From Solirubrobacterales bacterium (GTDB taxonomy: Bacteria > Actinomycetota > Thermoleophilia > Solirubrobacterales > 70-9): a stretch of DNA of 64,000 nucleotides. A program made the position numbers and the translations under genes. This document shows positions 24,339 through 34,383 of the stretch, piece by piece. The stretch lies in the NCBI GenBank assembly GCA_017304845.1, contig JAFKLL010000024.1, positions 1 through 64,000 of the forward strand, read 5' to 3'. Every line of letters starts with the position of its first letter. The stretch's first letter is position 1. The notes beneath the pieces are model-generated. The model was not told the origin of the DNA, did not search any database, and saw only the letters and a list, made by a program, of their open reading frames with translations.

Positions 24339-25222
24339 GCGCGCGGGTCTCGACCCGGGGCCGGGGCGCCGCCAAGAAGCGGACCCCGGTCAGTCGCACC
24401 GCCGAGCTGGCCCAACGGCGCGAGCGGCGCAGCTTCCGGATCAGGCTGGTCGCCTTCACGAGCCTGATGCTCCTGCTCCTGCTCGCCGCCGGCTACATGT
24501 TCTGGCTGCGGGACTCCTCGCTGGTCGGGATCAAGAACCTCAAGGTCGAGGGCATCAGCGTCCACACCGAGGAGGGCAAGCAGATCGACCAGGCGGTGCG
24601 CACGGCGATGGGGGAGATGACCACCCTCGACGTCAAGCCCGAGATCCTGGACCAGGAGCTGGCCCGCTTCCCCCGGGTCGCCGACGCCGAGATCGAGACC
24701 AAGTTCCCGGACTCCGCCACGGTGACCGTCACCACCAGGGAGAACGGCTCGGTCTACGGAGACGGATCCGACGCCGTGCTGGTCGCCACCGACGGCACCG
24801 TGCTCGGGCCGGCCAACGGCCAGGAGGACTCCCTGCCGAGGATCGAGGGCGTGCCGAAGGACGTGCCGGCCGGTCAGGTCGCCGACGCCGGGGACCTCGT
24901 GCCGCCCGGGCTGCTCAACCAGGCCCTCGTCCTGGGCGCCACGCCCCCCGAGCTGCGGACCTACGTGGAGGGCACCCGCCTGAGCTCGGACGGGGTGCGG
25001 CTGGTGCTCACCAACGGCCTGATCCTGCTCTTCGGGGACGCCTCGCACGTCGACGAGAAGTGGCGGGCGGCGGCGGCGCTGATCGCCGACCCGAGCTTCA
25101 CCGATGCCGGTTATGTAGACCTGACGGTTCCGCGTCGACCAGCCGTGAGTGAGGAAGCTCCGCCCGCTTCGGCCCCGGACGAGGCTCCGGAGGATGCTTC
25201 GACGGCGACCGCGGCCGAGTGA
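24335..25222 (+). CDS. ftsQ: Cell division protein FtsQ/DivIB
   Basis: 295 aa from GTG 24335 (GTGA with murC); the reading frame is open far upstream but that is murC in another frame. A basic N-terminus (about 1-40) precedes one membrane helix (about 44-64, LVAFTSLMLLLLLAAGYMFW), a POTRA domain (LVGIKNLKVEGISVHT, near 72-140) and a beta-rich FtsQ domain. A Pro/Glu/Ala-rich tail ends the protein. It recruits FtsL/FtsB to the septum. Last gene of the overlapping run that starts at murD. Confidence 0.9.
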   Translation: MSARVSTRGRGAAKKRTPVSRTAELAQRRERRSFRIRLVAFTSLMLLLLLAAGYMFWLRDSSLVGIKNLKVEGISVHTEEGKQIDQAVRTAMGEMTTLDVKPEILDQELARFPRVADAEIETKFPDSATVTVTTRENGSVYGDGSDAVLVATDGTVLGPANGQEDSLPRIEGVPKDVPAGQVADAGDLVPPGLLNQALVLGATPPELRTYVEGTRLSSDGVRLVLTNGLILLFGDASHVDEKWRAAAALIADPSFTDAGYVDLTVPRRPAVSEEAPPASAPDEAPEDASTATAAE

Positions 25223-25316
25223 TCCCGGGTCGGGGGATTCGCGCTTCCACGCTGGCCTTCGGGGGCGTGGGAGGGGGCCTTGATCGCCGCCCATGCCTAA
25301 CCCTGCATCACAGCTT

Positions 25317-25334
25317 GAGGGTTACAAAACCCTC
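25317..25334 (+). terminator. Small hairpin after ftsQ
   Basis: Perfect 7-bp stem GAGGGTT/AACCCTC with loop ACAA, no T-run. It lies between the ftsQ stop and the ftsZ promoter and may close the murD-ftsQ transcript. Confidence 0.4.
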
Positions 25335-25379
25335 GAGTGATGGTTGAGGAATCGGTCCTGCAGGATCGCCTGCGGCCCG

Positions 25380-25408
25380 TTGACAGATCGCTCCAAATGC
25401 CCTACGTT
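25380..25408 (+). promoter_or_regulatory. SigA-type promoter of ftsZ
   Basis: Consensus -35 TTGACA (25380-25385), 17-nt spacer and -10 TACGTT (25403-25408). Expected transcription start is near 25415, giving ftsZ its own promoter and a leader of about 90 nt to ATG 25508. Confidence 0.7.
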
Positions 25409-25507
25409 GAGCGCAATTTCCGGGCTTCCGCCAGCTTTGCCAACCCTTAAGCGAGAATGCAGGCTGCGGGCCCCGGAGGCTTCAACTCAAAAAGATTTGG
25501 ATCGAAA

Positions 25508-26590
25508 ATGATGGAGACCACATACCTGGCGGTAATCAAGGTCGTCGGCTGCGGCGGCGGCGGTACCAACGCGGTGAGTCGGATGGTCGACGCGGGAGTG
25601 CGCGGCGTCGAGTTCATCGCCGTCAACACGGACGCTCAGGCGCTGCAGGCCTGTGACGCCGACATAAAGATTTCGATCGGACAGGAACTGACCCGCGGCC
25701 TCGGTGCGGGCGGCCGGCCCGAGATCGGCGCCGGCGCGGCGGCCGAGACCCGCGACGAGATCAAGGAGGCCCTCAAGGGGGCGGACATGGTCTTCGTCAC
25801 GGCCGGCGAGGGCGGCGGCACCGGCACCGGCTCCGCCCCCGTGATCGCCGAGATCGCGAAGGAAGAGATCGGAGCCCTGACGGTCGGCGCGGTGACCAAG
25901 CCCTTCGAGTTCGAGGGCAAGAAGCGCATGCAGAACGCGATGGAAGGCATCGAGAAGCTGCGCAACCACGTCGACACCCTGATCATCGTCCCGAACGAGA
26001 AGCTGCTCCAGGCGGTCGAGCGCCGGACCACGGTCCTCGACGCCTTCCGGATGGCCGACGACATCCTGCGTCAGGGCGTCCAGGGCATCACCGACCTGAT
26101 CACCATCCCCGGCCTGATCAACCTCGACTTCGCCGACGTGCGCACGATCATGCGCGACGCCGGGTCCGCCCTGATGGGCGTCGGGGCCGGCCAGGGCGAG
26201 AACCGGGCGATCGACGCCGCCAAGGCGGCGATCACCTCGCCGCTGATCGAGGAGTCGATCAAGGGCGCGACCGGCATGCTGCTGAACATCACCGGCCCCG
26301 AGGAGCTCGGTCTCTTCGAGGTCAACGAGGCGGCGCAGCTGGTCCAGTCCGAGGCCGACCCGAACGCCAACATCATCTTCGGCTCGGTCGTCGACCAGTC
26401 CCTGGTCGACGAGGTCCGCGTGACCGTGATCGCGACCGGGTTCGAGGGCTTCGAGCTGCTCGCCCGTTCGCCCCAGCGAGTGCGCCGCCGCTACGAGAGC
26501 CGCAAGAGGGTGAGCCCCGAGGACACCGATCTCAGCAACCTCCGGGTCGGCGACAGCGACATCGAAGTACCGCCCTTCCTGAGGGACTAG
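25508..26590 (+). CDS. ftsZ: Cell division GTPase FtsZ
   Basis: 360 aa from ATG 25508, just before the conserved start of the fold ([18 protein letters not shown]); ATG 25457 would add 17 non-conserved residues. GTP-binding motifs: [12 protein letters not shown], tubulin signature [16 protein letters not shown] (about 97-112), NTDAQAL and the T7 loop region [15 protein letters not shown]. The C-terminal peptide [10 protein letters not shown] is the tail that binds partners such as SepF in actinobacteria. The linker is very short (about 25 residues). It polymerises into the Z-ring. Confidence 0.97.
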   Translation: MMETTYLAVIKVVGCGGGGTNAVSRMVDAGVRGVEFIAVNTDAQALQACDADIKISIGQELTRGLGAGGRPEIGAGAAAETRDEIKEALKGADMVFVTAGEGGGTGTGSAPVIAEIAKEEIGALTVGAVTKPFEFEGKKRMQNAMEGIEKLRNHVDTLIIVPNEKLLQAVERRTTVLDAFRMADDILRQGVQGITDLITIPGLINLDFADVRTIMRDAGSALMGVGAGQGENRAIDAAKAAITSPLIEESIKGATGMLLNITGPEELGLFEVNEAAQLVQSEADPNANIIFGSVVDQSLVDEVRVTVIATGFEGFELLARSPQRVRRRYESRKRVSPEDTDLSNLRVGDSDIEVPPFLRD

Positions 26591-26601
26591 TTGTCTTGGG
26601 C

Positions 26602-26638
26602 CCGGCATGGGGCGTCCCTTTCCGGGCGCCCCATACCG
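26602..26638 (+). terminator. Hairpin terminator after ftsZ
   Basis: Stem CCGG-x-ATGGGGCG ... CGCCCCAT-x-CCGG with an inner CCC/GGG pair; strong and GC-rich, directly after the stop. No T-run follows. Confidence 0.6.
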
Positions 26639-26680
26639 GACCTGCACCAGCCTGAGTGGGCGTCGTTCGGCCCGCTTCTA

Positions 26681-26686
26681 TAAAAT
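26681..26686 (+). promoter_or_regulatory. -10 element TAAAAT of a leaderless gcvT promoter
   Basis: The AT-rich TATAAAATTATT tract stands out in this GC-rich region. TAAAAT ends 6 nt before GTG 26693, so transcription should begin at or beside the start codon. There is no Shine-Dalgarno and no room for a glycine riboswitch. Confidence 0.6.
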
Positions 26687-26692
26687 TATTCT

Positions 26693-27757
26693 GTGGAACA
26701 ATCGTCTCTTCGCCGTACGCCCCTCTACGAAACTCATCTCGAAACGGGGGCGAAGGTAGTCCCGTTCGCCGGTTGGGAGATGCCCGTCCAGTACGACGGG
26801 ATCAAGGAAGAGCACATCGCCGTCCGCACCCACGCGGGCATCTTCGATGTCTCCCACATGGGGCAGATCGAGGTCGAAGGTCCGGGTTCGCTCGCCTTCC
26901 TGCAGCGCCTGGTCACCAATGACGTGGCCAAGGTCCAGATCGGCGGGGCCCAGTACTCGCTGCTGCTGAACGAGGACGCCGGCGTGATCGACGACCTCTT
27001 CGTCTACCGCCTCGGCCACGACCGCTACCTGGTCATCACCAACGCCGGCAACCACGAGGCCGATCTCGTCCAGTTCGGCAAGGTCGCCCGCGACTTCGAC
27101 GTCTACGTGCGCGACGCCAGCGCCAACTACGCGATGCTCGCCGTCCAGGGCCCGAACGCCCGGCGCATCGTCGAGAACACGCTTCACATCGAGCTGCCGC
27201 CGCGGATGCGGGTCGCCGCCCGCCAGGTCGGCCGCCGCCCGGCGATCATCTGCGGCACCGGCTACACGGGCGAGGACGGGGTCGAGATCCTGGTCGACCC
27301 GGAGATCGCCCCCGCGATCTGGACCGAGCTGGTCGACGCGGGCGTCGTGCCCTGCGGGCTCGGCGCCCGCGACACGCTCCGACTCGAGGTCTGCTTCCAC
27401 CTGCACGGCAACGACCTGACCCCGGAGACCGACCCCTGGGCCTGCGTCGAGTCGACCGGGTTCATCGGCGCCGAGAAGGTGGCGGTCCTCAGAGCGAACG
27501 GAACCGAGACCAAGCTGGCGCCGTTCCTGATCGAGGGCGCCGGTATCCCGAGACAGGGCAACCCGGTGATGGTCGGCGACGAACAGGTCGGGACCGTGAC
27601 CAGCGGCACCTTCTCGCCCTCCCTGGAACGGGGGATCGGGATGGCCTACCTGCGGTCCGACCTGGCCGAGCCCGGCACCGAACTGGAGATCGACGTGCGC
27701 GGCAAGCGTCGGACGGCGCGCGTAAGCTCCAAGCCCCTTTACAAGAAGGAGAGATGA
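26693..27757 (+). CDS. gcvT: Glycine cleavage system T-protein (aminomethyltransferase)
   Basis: 354 aa from GTG 26693, the only start that keeps the conserved N-terminus RRTPLYETHLETGAKVVPFAG. Folate-binding domain motifs: WEMPVQY, GIFDVSHMGQIEVEG, and later GTGYTGEDGVEI and LGARDTLRLE. C-terminal barrel GTVTSGTFSPSLERGIGMAYL. It transfers the methylene group from the lipoyl arm of GcvH to tetrahydrofolate, releasing ammonia. First gene of gcvT-gcvH-gcvPA-gcvPB; apparently a leaderless transcript. Confidence 0.96.
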   Translation: MEQSSLRRTPLYETHLETGAKVVPFAGWEMPVQYDGIKEEHIAVRTHAGIFDVSHMGQIEVEGPGSLAFLQRLVTNDVAKVQIGGAQYSLLLNEDAGVIDDLFVYRLGHDRYLVITNAGNHEADLVQFGKVARDFDVYVRDASANYAMLAVQGPNARRIVENTLHIELPPRMRVAARQVGRRPAIICGTGYTGEDGVEILVDPEIAPAIWTELVDAGVVPCGLGARDTLRLEVCFHLHGNDLTPETDPWACVESTGFIGAEKVAVLRANGTETKLAPFLIEGAGIPRQGNPVMVGDEQVGTVTSGTFSPSLERGIGMAYLRSDLAEPGTELEIDVRGKRRTARVSSKPLYKKER

Positions 27758-28146
27758 CCTTGGCGGATGCGAGCTACCCCGAAGACCTGAAGTACCACCC
27801 GGAGCACGACTGGGCCCGGATCGAGGGCGGCGAAGCCACCTTGGGCATCACCTGGTACGCCCAGGACTCGCTCGGCGAGGTGGTCTTCTTCGAGGGCCCC
27901 GAGATCGGCAGCGAGATCACCAAGGACCAGCCGTACGCGGAGGTCGAGTCGGTCAAGGCCGTCTCCGACGTGGTCGCTCCGGTCTCCGGCGAGGTGATCG
28001 CCGTGAACGAGAGCCTGAGCGACGCCCCCGAGGCGATCAACGCCGACCCGTACGAGACCGGCTGGCTGGTCAAGGTGCGGTTGAGCGATCCGTCCGAGGC
28101 GGACTCGCTGATGGACGCGGCGGCCTACGCCGCCAGCCTGGAGTAG
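27754..28146 (+). CDS. gcvH: Glycine cleavage system H-protein
   Basis: 130 aa, ATGA overlap with gcvT and a strong AAGGAGAG ribosome site. The lipoyl lysine is K68 in AEVESVKAVSDV. HPEHDWARIEGGEATLGI and PYETGWLVKVRL are family signatures. It is the mobile carrier that shuttles the aminomethyl group between the P- and T-proteins. Length is typical. Confidence 0.96.
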   Translation: MTLADASYPEDLKYHPEHDWARIEGGEATLGITWYAQDSLGEVVFFEGPEIGSEITKDQPYAEVESVKAVSDVVAPVSGEVIAVNESLSDAPEAINADPYETGWLVKVRLSDPSEADSLMDAAAYAASLE

Positions 28147-28152
28147 TCCGGC

Positions 28153-29570
<1,418 letters not shown>

Positions 29571-29574
<4 letters not shown>

Positions 29575-31091
29575 GCGAGCCGACCCTGATCGAGACCCCG
29601 CAGCAGGCCGACCGCGCGGTGACCATCTACGAGAAGTCGGTGCCCGGCCGTCGCGCCGCGCAGCTGCCCCCGCTGGGCGAGGGCGTCGAGGAGACCCCGA
29701 TCGACCAGCTGATCCCGGCCCACCTCCTCCGCGAGGAGCCGGCCGAGCTGCCGGAGGTCTCCGAGCCGGAGATCATCCGCCACTACAACCGCCTCTCGCG
29801 TCGCAACTTCGACCTGGACACCGGCTTCTACCCGCTCGGGTCCTGCACCATGAAGTACAACCCGCGGCTCAACGAGCGGGTCGCCGCGCTGCCGGGCCAC
29901 GCCCGCCTGCATCCGGCGACCGATCCGGCCGACGCCCAGGGCGCGCTGCAGCTGATGTACCTGCTGCAGGAGTCGCTCTCGGAGATCACCGGGCTTCCCA
30001 CGGTCAGTCTCCAGCCCTCGGCCGGCTCGCAGGGCGAACTGGCCGGTCTGCTCCTGACCCGGGCCTACCACGCCGACCAGGGCCGCAACCCGACCAAGGT
30101 CCTGACCCCCGACACCGCCCACGGCACCAATCCCGCCTCGGTGACGATGGCCGGCTACGAGGTGGTCAAGGTTGCCACCAACGAGAAGGGCGGGGTGGAC
30201 GTCGAGGATCTGCGCTCGAAGATCGACGACGACGTCGCCTGCCTGATGCTGACCAACCCGAACACGCTCGGGGTCTTCGACGAGAACATCCTCGAGATCG
30301 CCGGCCTGGTCCACGAGGCCGGCGGGCTGCTCTACTACGACGGCGCGAATCTGAACGCGATCATGGGGCAGGCTCGGCCGGGCGACATGGGCTTCGACAT
30401 CGTCCACGTCAACCTGCACAAGTCGTTCTCGCAGCCGCATGGCGGCGGCGGCCCGGGCGCCGGCCCGATCGCCGTCTCCGACCGGGTCGAGCCGTTCATC
30501 CCGCGACCCCAGGTGGTGCGGATCGAGGACGAGGAGGGCGTCTTCTACGACCTCGATTTCGACCGGCCCAAGTCGATCGGCAGGCTGCGCGGCTTCCAGG
30601 GCAACTTCGGCGTCTTCGTGCGCTCGCTCGCCTACATCCTCAGCCTCGGCGGCGACGGCCTCTCCGAGGCGTCGCGCCTGGCCGTGCTGAACGCGAATTA
30701 CCTGAAGAAGCGGATGTCGGAGGGCCGGGCGGGCAGGTACCTGCCGGTCGCCTTCGACCGTCACTGCATGCATGAGTTCGTCCTCTCCGGCGCGCCGATG
30801 AAGAAGGAGCTCGGGATCAAGACCCTCGATCTGGCCAAGCGGCTGCTCGACTTCGGCTTCCACCCGCCGACCGTCTACTTCCCGTTGCTGGTCGACGAGG
30901 CGCTGATGGTCGAGCCGGTCGAGACCGAGGCGAAAGAGCATCTCGACGCCTTCGCGGACGCGATCGAGACGATCCTCGAAGAGGCCGAGTCGGATCCGGC
31001 GGTGGCCCAGGCGGCCCCCTACAGCACGCCGGTCAGAAGACTCGACGAGGTCGGCGCCACCAGGCGGCCGGTCATTCGCCAGCCTCAATAG
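29571..31091 (+). CDS. gcvPB: Glycine dehydrogenase (decarboxylating) subunit 2
   Basis: 506 aa from ATG 29571 (ATGA with gcvPA). It carries the PLP site: K284 in HVNLHKSFSQPHGGGGPGAG, with LMLTNPNTLGVFD and LNAIMGQARPGDMGFD upstream. FYPLGSCTMKYNPRLNE is the family N-terminal signature. It is the catalytic subunit of the split P-protein and joins lipoyl-GcvH to decarboxylated glycine. No lpd gene follows, so the L-protein comes from elsewhere. Confidence 0.96.
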
Positions 31092-31138
31092 GCTGTCAGT
31101 CGCAATTTTTCTGACCCTGACCGAAGCGGAGTGACCGA

Positions 31139-32290
31139 ATGAGTGCCGATGCCCAGTACGCCCTGACCCAGGACCAGCTCGATTTCCTCGAGGTGATCCG
31201 GCAGATGGTGGTCGAGAAGGTCACCCCGCGGGCCCATGACATCGACGAGTCCGGCGAGTTCCCGCAGGACATCCGCGAGCTCTTCGCCGAGCACGACCTC
31301 TTCGGCCTGCCCTTCGAGGAGCGCCACGGCGGCACCGGCACAGGCGAGCTGATGCTCTGCGCCGCGATCGAGGAGATCGCCAAGGGTTGCGCCAGCTCCT
31401 CGCTGATGGTCGCCGCTCAGGACCTCTCGTCGCTGCCGATGAAGCTCGCCGCCTCGGACGAGCTGAAGGACCGGATCCTGCCGCGGATGGCTTCCGGCGA
31501 GTGGCTGGGCGCCTTCTGCCTCTCCGAGCCTGACGCCGGCTCCGACCCGGGCGCGATGCGCACCCGCGCGACCAAGACCGACGGCGGCTGGATCCTCAAC
31601 GGCGCCAAGAACTGGATCACCAACTCCGGCGTGGCCGACGTCTACGTGACCTTCGCCGTGACCGACCCGGACGTCAAGTTCTCGCGCGGCATCACCTGCT
31701 TCGCCGTGATGGCCGACTCGGACGGGTTCCGGATCGACGCGCTGGAGAAGAAGATGGGCATGAAGGGCTCGCCGACCGGCCAGCCCGTCTACGAGGACGT
31801 CTTCGTCCCGGACGAGAACGTGATCGGCGAGGTCGGCAAGGGCTTCTCGGTCGCCATGCAGACCCTGGACCGCTCCCGCCTCGGGATCGGCGCGCAGGCC
31901 CTCGGCATCGCCCAGGGCGCGACCGACTACGCGGCCGAGTACGCCAAGGAGCGGATCGCCTTCGGCAAGCCGATCAACCAGCTGCAGGGCATCCAGTTCA
32001 AGCTGGCCGACATGGAGACCAAGACCGCGGCCGCCCGCGAGCTGCTCTACAAGGCCGCCTCAATGGCCGAGACCGGCGACCCGAAGCTCGGCAAGTACTC
32101 GGCGATGGCGAAGCTCTTCGCCTCCGACGTCGCGATGGAGGTCACCACCGAGGCCGTCCAGGTCCTCGGCGGCTACGGCTACGTCCGCGAGTACCCGGTC
32201 GAGCGCATGATGCGCGACGCCAAGCTGACCCAGATCTACGAAGGCACCAACGAGATCCAGCGGGTGGTCATCGCCCGCAATCTGATGTAG
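31139..32290 (+). CDS. Acyl-CoA dehydrogenase
   Basis: 383 aa, ATG 31139 with GGAG about 7 nt upstream. Three-domain ACAD fold: N-helical part, FAD-binding middle with AFCLSEPDAGSDPGAMRTRA and NGAKNWITNSG, and a C-helical part with DRSRLGIGAQALGIAQGA, QVLGGYGYVREYPVERMMRDAK and IYEGTNEIQRVVIARNL. The catalytic Glu in YEGTNE is in the short/medium-chain position. It oxidises acyl-CoA to enoyl-CoA, passing electrons to ETF; the exact substrate (butyryl-like or branched chain) is not clear. Confidence 0.92.
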   Translation: MSADAQYALTQDQLDFLEVIRQMVVEKVTPRAHDIDESGEFPQDIRELFAEHDLFGLPFEERHGGTGTGELMLCAAIEEIAKGCASSSLMVAAQDLSSLPMKLAASDELKDRILPRMASGEWLGAFCLSEPDAGSDPGAMRTRATKTDGGWILNGAKNWITNSGVADVYVTFAVTDPDVKFSRGITCFAVMADSDGFRIDALEKKMGMKGSPTGQPVYEDVFVPDENVIGEVGKGFSVAMQTLDRSRLGIGAQALGIAQGATDYAAEYAKERIAFGKPINQLQGIQFKLADMETKTAAARELLYKAASMAETGDPKLGKYSAMAKLFASDVAMEVTTEAVQVLGGYGYVREYPVERMMRDAKLTQIYEGTNEIQRVVIARNLM

Positions 32291-32314
32291 CCACGGCTGC
32301 CTGAACCGCGTCAC

Positions 32315-32361
32315 AACTGAAACTCGGAACCAGTCGGAGCGACGGGTTCCGAGTTTCAGTT
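32315..32361 (+). terminator. Strong intrinsic terminator after the acyl-CoA dehydrogenase gene
   Basis: Perfect 17-bp stem (32315-32331 with 32345-32361), 13-nt loop, followed by CTTTCT. It also lies just after the convergent HxlR-type gene, so it may serve both. Confidence 0.8.
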
Positions 32362-32365
32362 CTTT

Positions 32366-32845
32366 CTAGGCGGGGATCTTGGGGAGGTCTTCGGTCTTTC
32401 GGCCGGGGCCGGGCTTGACTTTGATGTCGCTCGGCTCGACCTTCTCTCCGCACTTCTCGCAGATCAGGTGGTGGTCGAGGAGGCCGCCGCATCCGCCGTG
32501 GGTGGCGATCGACGGCGCCCCGTTCTCTTCCGGGTAGTAGCGGTCGCCCCACCACATCAGCTGGAGCAGGACGGGGGCGAGGTCGCGGCCCTTGGCGGTG
32601 AGGTGGTACTCGAACCGGGGCGGACGCTCGCTGTACTGGCGCTTCTCGAGGATGCCGTACTCGATCAGGGTGTTCAGGCGGGTGGTGAGGACGCTGCGGG
32701 TGATCCCGAGGTTCTCGCGGAGGGGCTCGAAGCGGTTCAGGCCGAGGCCGACGTTCCTGACGATCAGGAGCGACCACCGCTCACCGACGACCTCGAGGGA
32801 ACGGGCGATCGAACAGACCTGGTTCTCATAGTCGCGATCGAGCAT
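32366..32845 (-). CDS. HxlR-family winged-helix transcriptional regulator with C-terminal Cys motif
   Basis: 159 aa. HxlR domain about residues 8-105: CSIARSLEVVGERWSLLIVR, FEPLRENLGITRSVLTTRLN and the wing with FEYHLTAKGRDLAPVL. A short C-terminal extension has Cys at GGCGG and CEKCGEKV, which could bind zinc or sense redox or thiol stress. It is divergent from an MFS exporter with a shared palindromic operator, so it probably represses that exporter and itself. TACAAT ends 7 nt before its ATG and no Shine-Dalgarno is present: leaderless. Confidence 0.9.
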   Translation of the reverse strand: MLDRDYENQVCSIARSLEVVGERWSLLIVRNVGLGLNRFEPLRENLGITRSVLTTRLNTLIEYGILEKRQYSERPPRFEYHLTAKGRDLAPVLLQLMWWGDRYYPEENGAPSIATHGGCGGLLDHHLICEKCGEKVEPSDIKVKPGPGRKTEDLPKIPA

Positions 32846-32846
32846 G

Positions 32847-32902
32847 TGACCGATTGTAGCGGGTCAGTCTCATGATGAGACCGATTTCTGTTAGGGTCAG
32901 TC
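32847..32902. promoter_or_regulatory. Shared divergent promoter/operator of the HxlR and MFS genes
   Basis: A perfect palindrome GTCTCAT-G-ATGAGAC (32867-32881) sits over the expected -35 positions of both genes. Outward lie the -10 elements: TACAAT for the regulator (minus strand, 32853-32858) and TAGGGT for the exporter (32892-32897), each exactly 7 nt before its start codon. GACCGATT occurs at 32848-32855 and 32879-32886, and GGGTCAGTC at 32861-32869 and 32894-32902, which together make two direct copies of a TGACC...GGTCA-like unit 31-33 bp apart. Confidence 0.65.
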
Positions 32903-32904
32903 GT

Positions 32905-34368
32905 ATGACGCAACTTACTCAGGAGGCGCCGGTCGGCGGCCTGGTCGAGGAGGAGCCGATCCCGGCCGAGATGATCGAGGCCGAGCACGCCTATCGGCCC
33001 GAGACGCTGAGTCGGGTGCTGGCCGTGGTGGCCGCGGCCGTCGCCCTGGCCAGCCTCGACATGTTCATCGTCAACATCGCCTTCCCCGCGATCGAGGCCG
33101 ACTTCGCCGGCAGCTCGATCGGCTCGCTCTCCTGGGTGCTGAACGGCTACGTGATCGTCTTCGCGGCGCTGCTGATGCCGTTCGGGCGGCTGGCCGACCG
33201 GATCGGGCGCAAGCGGATCTTCGTCGCCGGGCTGCTGATCTTCTGCCTCGCCTCCGGGGCCTGCGCGGCGGCCTGGTCGGTGCAGTCGCTGGTCGCCTTC
33301 CGGGTCATCCAGGGGATCGGGGCGGCGATGCTGATGTCGACCTCTCTGGCCCTGCTGCTCCATGCCTTCCCGCCCGAGCGGTGGCCGGTGGTGATCGGGG
33401 TCTGGGCCGCGGCGGGCGGTGCTGCGGCCGCTCTGGGACCGCCGATCGGCGGCCTGCTGGTCGAGGTCTCCTGGCGCTGGGTCTTCCTCGTCAACCTGCC
33501 GGTCTCGCTCGGCGCCTGGTACTTCGGACGCCGCCTGCTGATCGACTCGAAGGATCCCGAGGAGACCCGTTGGCCGGACCCGGTCGGCATGGTCGCGATG
33601 ACCCTCGGGATCGGCGTGATCTGCTGGGGGCTGGTCGAGGCGCCCGACCACGGATGGGGGAGCGCCCGCACGATCGCCGCCCTGGCCGTCGGCCTGCTCC
33701 TCCTCGCCCTCACCTACCTGCGTTCGCGCCGGCCGTCGGATCGGACCATCCCGACCTTGGACGTGGACCTGCTCGGCGCGCGACCCTTCGCGCTGGCCTG
33801 CCTGACCGGGCTGATATTCATGGTCGCCTTCGCGGCGATGCTGCTGGGCGGGGTCCTCTTCTTCACCGGGGTCTGGGGCTACTCGGTCCTCGAGGCCGGC
33901 CTGGCCTTCGCGCCAGGGCCGGCGATGGCGGCCGTGTTCTCGCTGATCGGCAGCCGCATCGGCGGTCGCTTCGGCACCGGGCCGGTCGCCGCGGTCGGCT
34001 GCGCGTTCGTGGTGCTCGGCAGCCTCTGGTGGTTGGTCCGCCTGGGCGACGCGCCGCACTACCTGACCGAGAACCTGCCGGGACAGGTGCTGATCGGGAT
34101 CGGCGTCGGCCTGGTCCTGCCGAACATCGCCGCGGCCGTGGCCTCGACCCTGCCACCGGCCTCGCTGGCCACCGGAACCGCCGTGCTGAGCGCCGGGCGT
34201 CAGGTGGGGGCGGCGCTCGGCGTGGCGATCCTGATCGCGCTGCTCGGCACCGCCGCGATCACCGGCGACGCCGCCGACTTCGACAAGGCATGGCTGATGA
34301 TCGCCGTCTCCGCGGCCCTGGCCGGCGCGGTCGCCCTGGGCATAGGCCGCGTCGGGAGGACCGAATAA
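32905..34368 (+). CDS. MFS multidrug exporter, DHA2 (EmrB/QacA) family, 14 membrane helices
   Basis: 487 aa from ATG 32905; TAGGGT is 7 nt upstream and no Shine-Dalgarno exists, so the longer frame from 32872 is not used. A short polar N-terminus is followed by about 14 helices. Motif D1-like LDMFIVNIAFPAIEADF in helix 1, motif A PFGRLADRIGRKRIF, and GPPIGGLLVEVSWRWVFLVNLPV in helix 5 (motif C) are typical of proton-driven DHA2 drug exporters. The substrate is unknown. It is probably controlled by the adjacent HxlR-type regulator. Confidence 0.92.
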   Translation: MTQLTQEAPVGGLVEEEPIPAEMIEAEHAYRPETLSRVLAVVAAAVALASLDMFIVNIAFPAIEADFAGSSIGSLSWVLNGYVIVFAALLMPFGRLADRIGRKRIFVAGLLIFCLASGACAAAWSVQSLVAFRVIQGIGAAMLMSTSLALLLHAFPPERWPVVIGVWAAAGGAAAALGPPIGGLLVEVSWRWVFLVNLPVSLGAWYFGRRLLIDSKDPEETRWPDPVGMVAMTLGIGVICWGLVEAPDHGWGSARTIAALAVGLLLLALTYLRSRRPSDRTIPTLDVDLLGARPFALACLTGLIFMVAFAAMLLGGVLFFTGVWGYSVLEAGLAFAPGPAMAAVFSLIGSRIGGRFGTGPVAAVGCAFVVLGSLWWLVRLGDAPHYLTENLPGQVLIGIGVGLVLPNIAAAVASTLPPASLATGTAVLSAGRQVGAALGVAILIALLGTAAITGDAADFDKAWLMIAVSAALAGAVALGIGRVGRTE

Positions 34369-34383
34369 ATAGGCTTGCGCCCG

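Noticed and set aside
26591-26692. Glycine riboswitch before gcvT
   Set aside because: The only space holds the ftsZ terminator and a -10 element next to the GTG; the transcript seems leaderless and no tandem glycine-aptamer core is visible.
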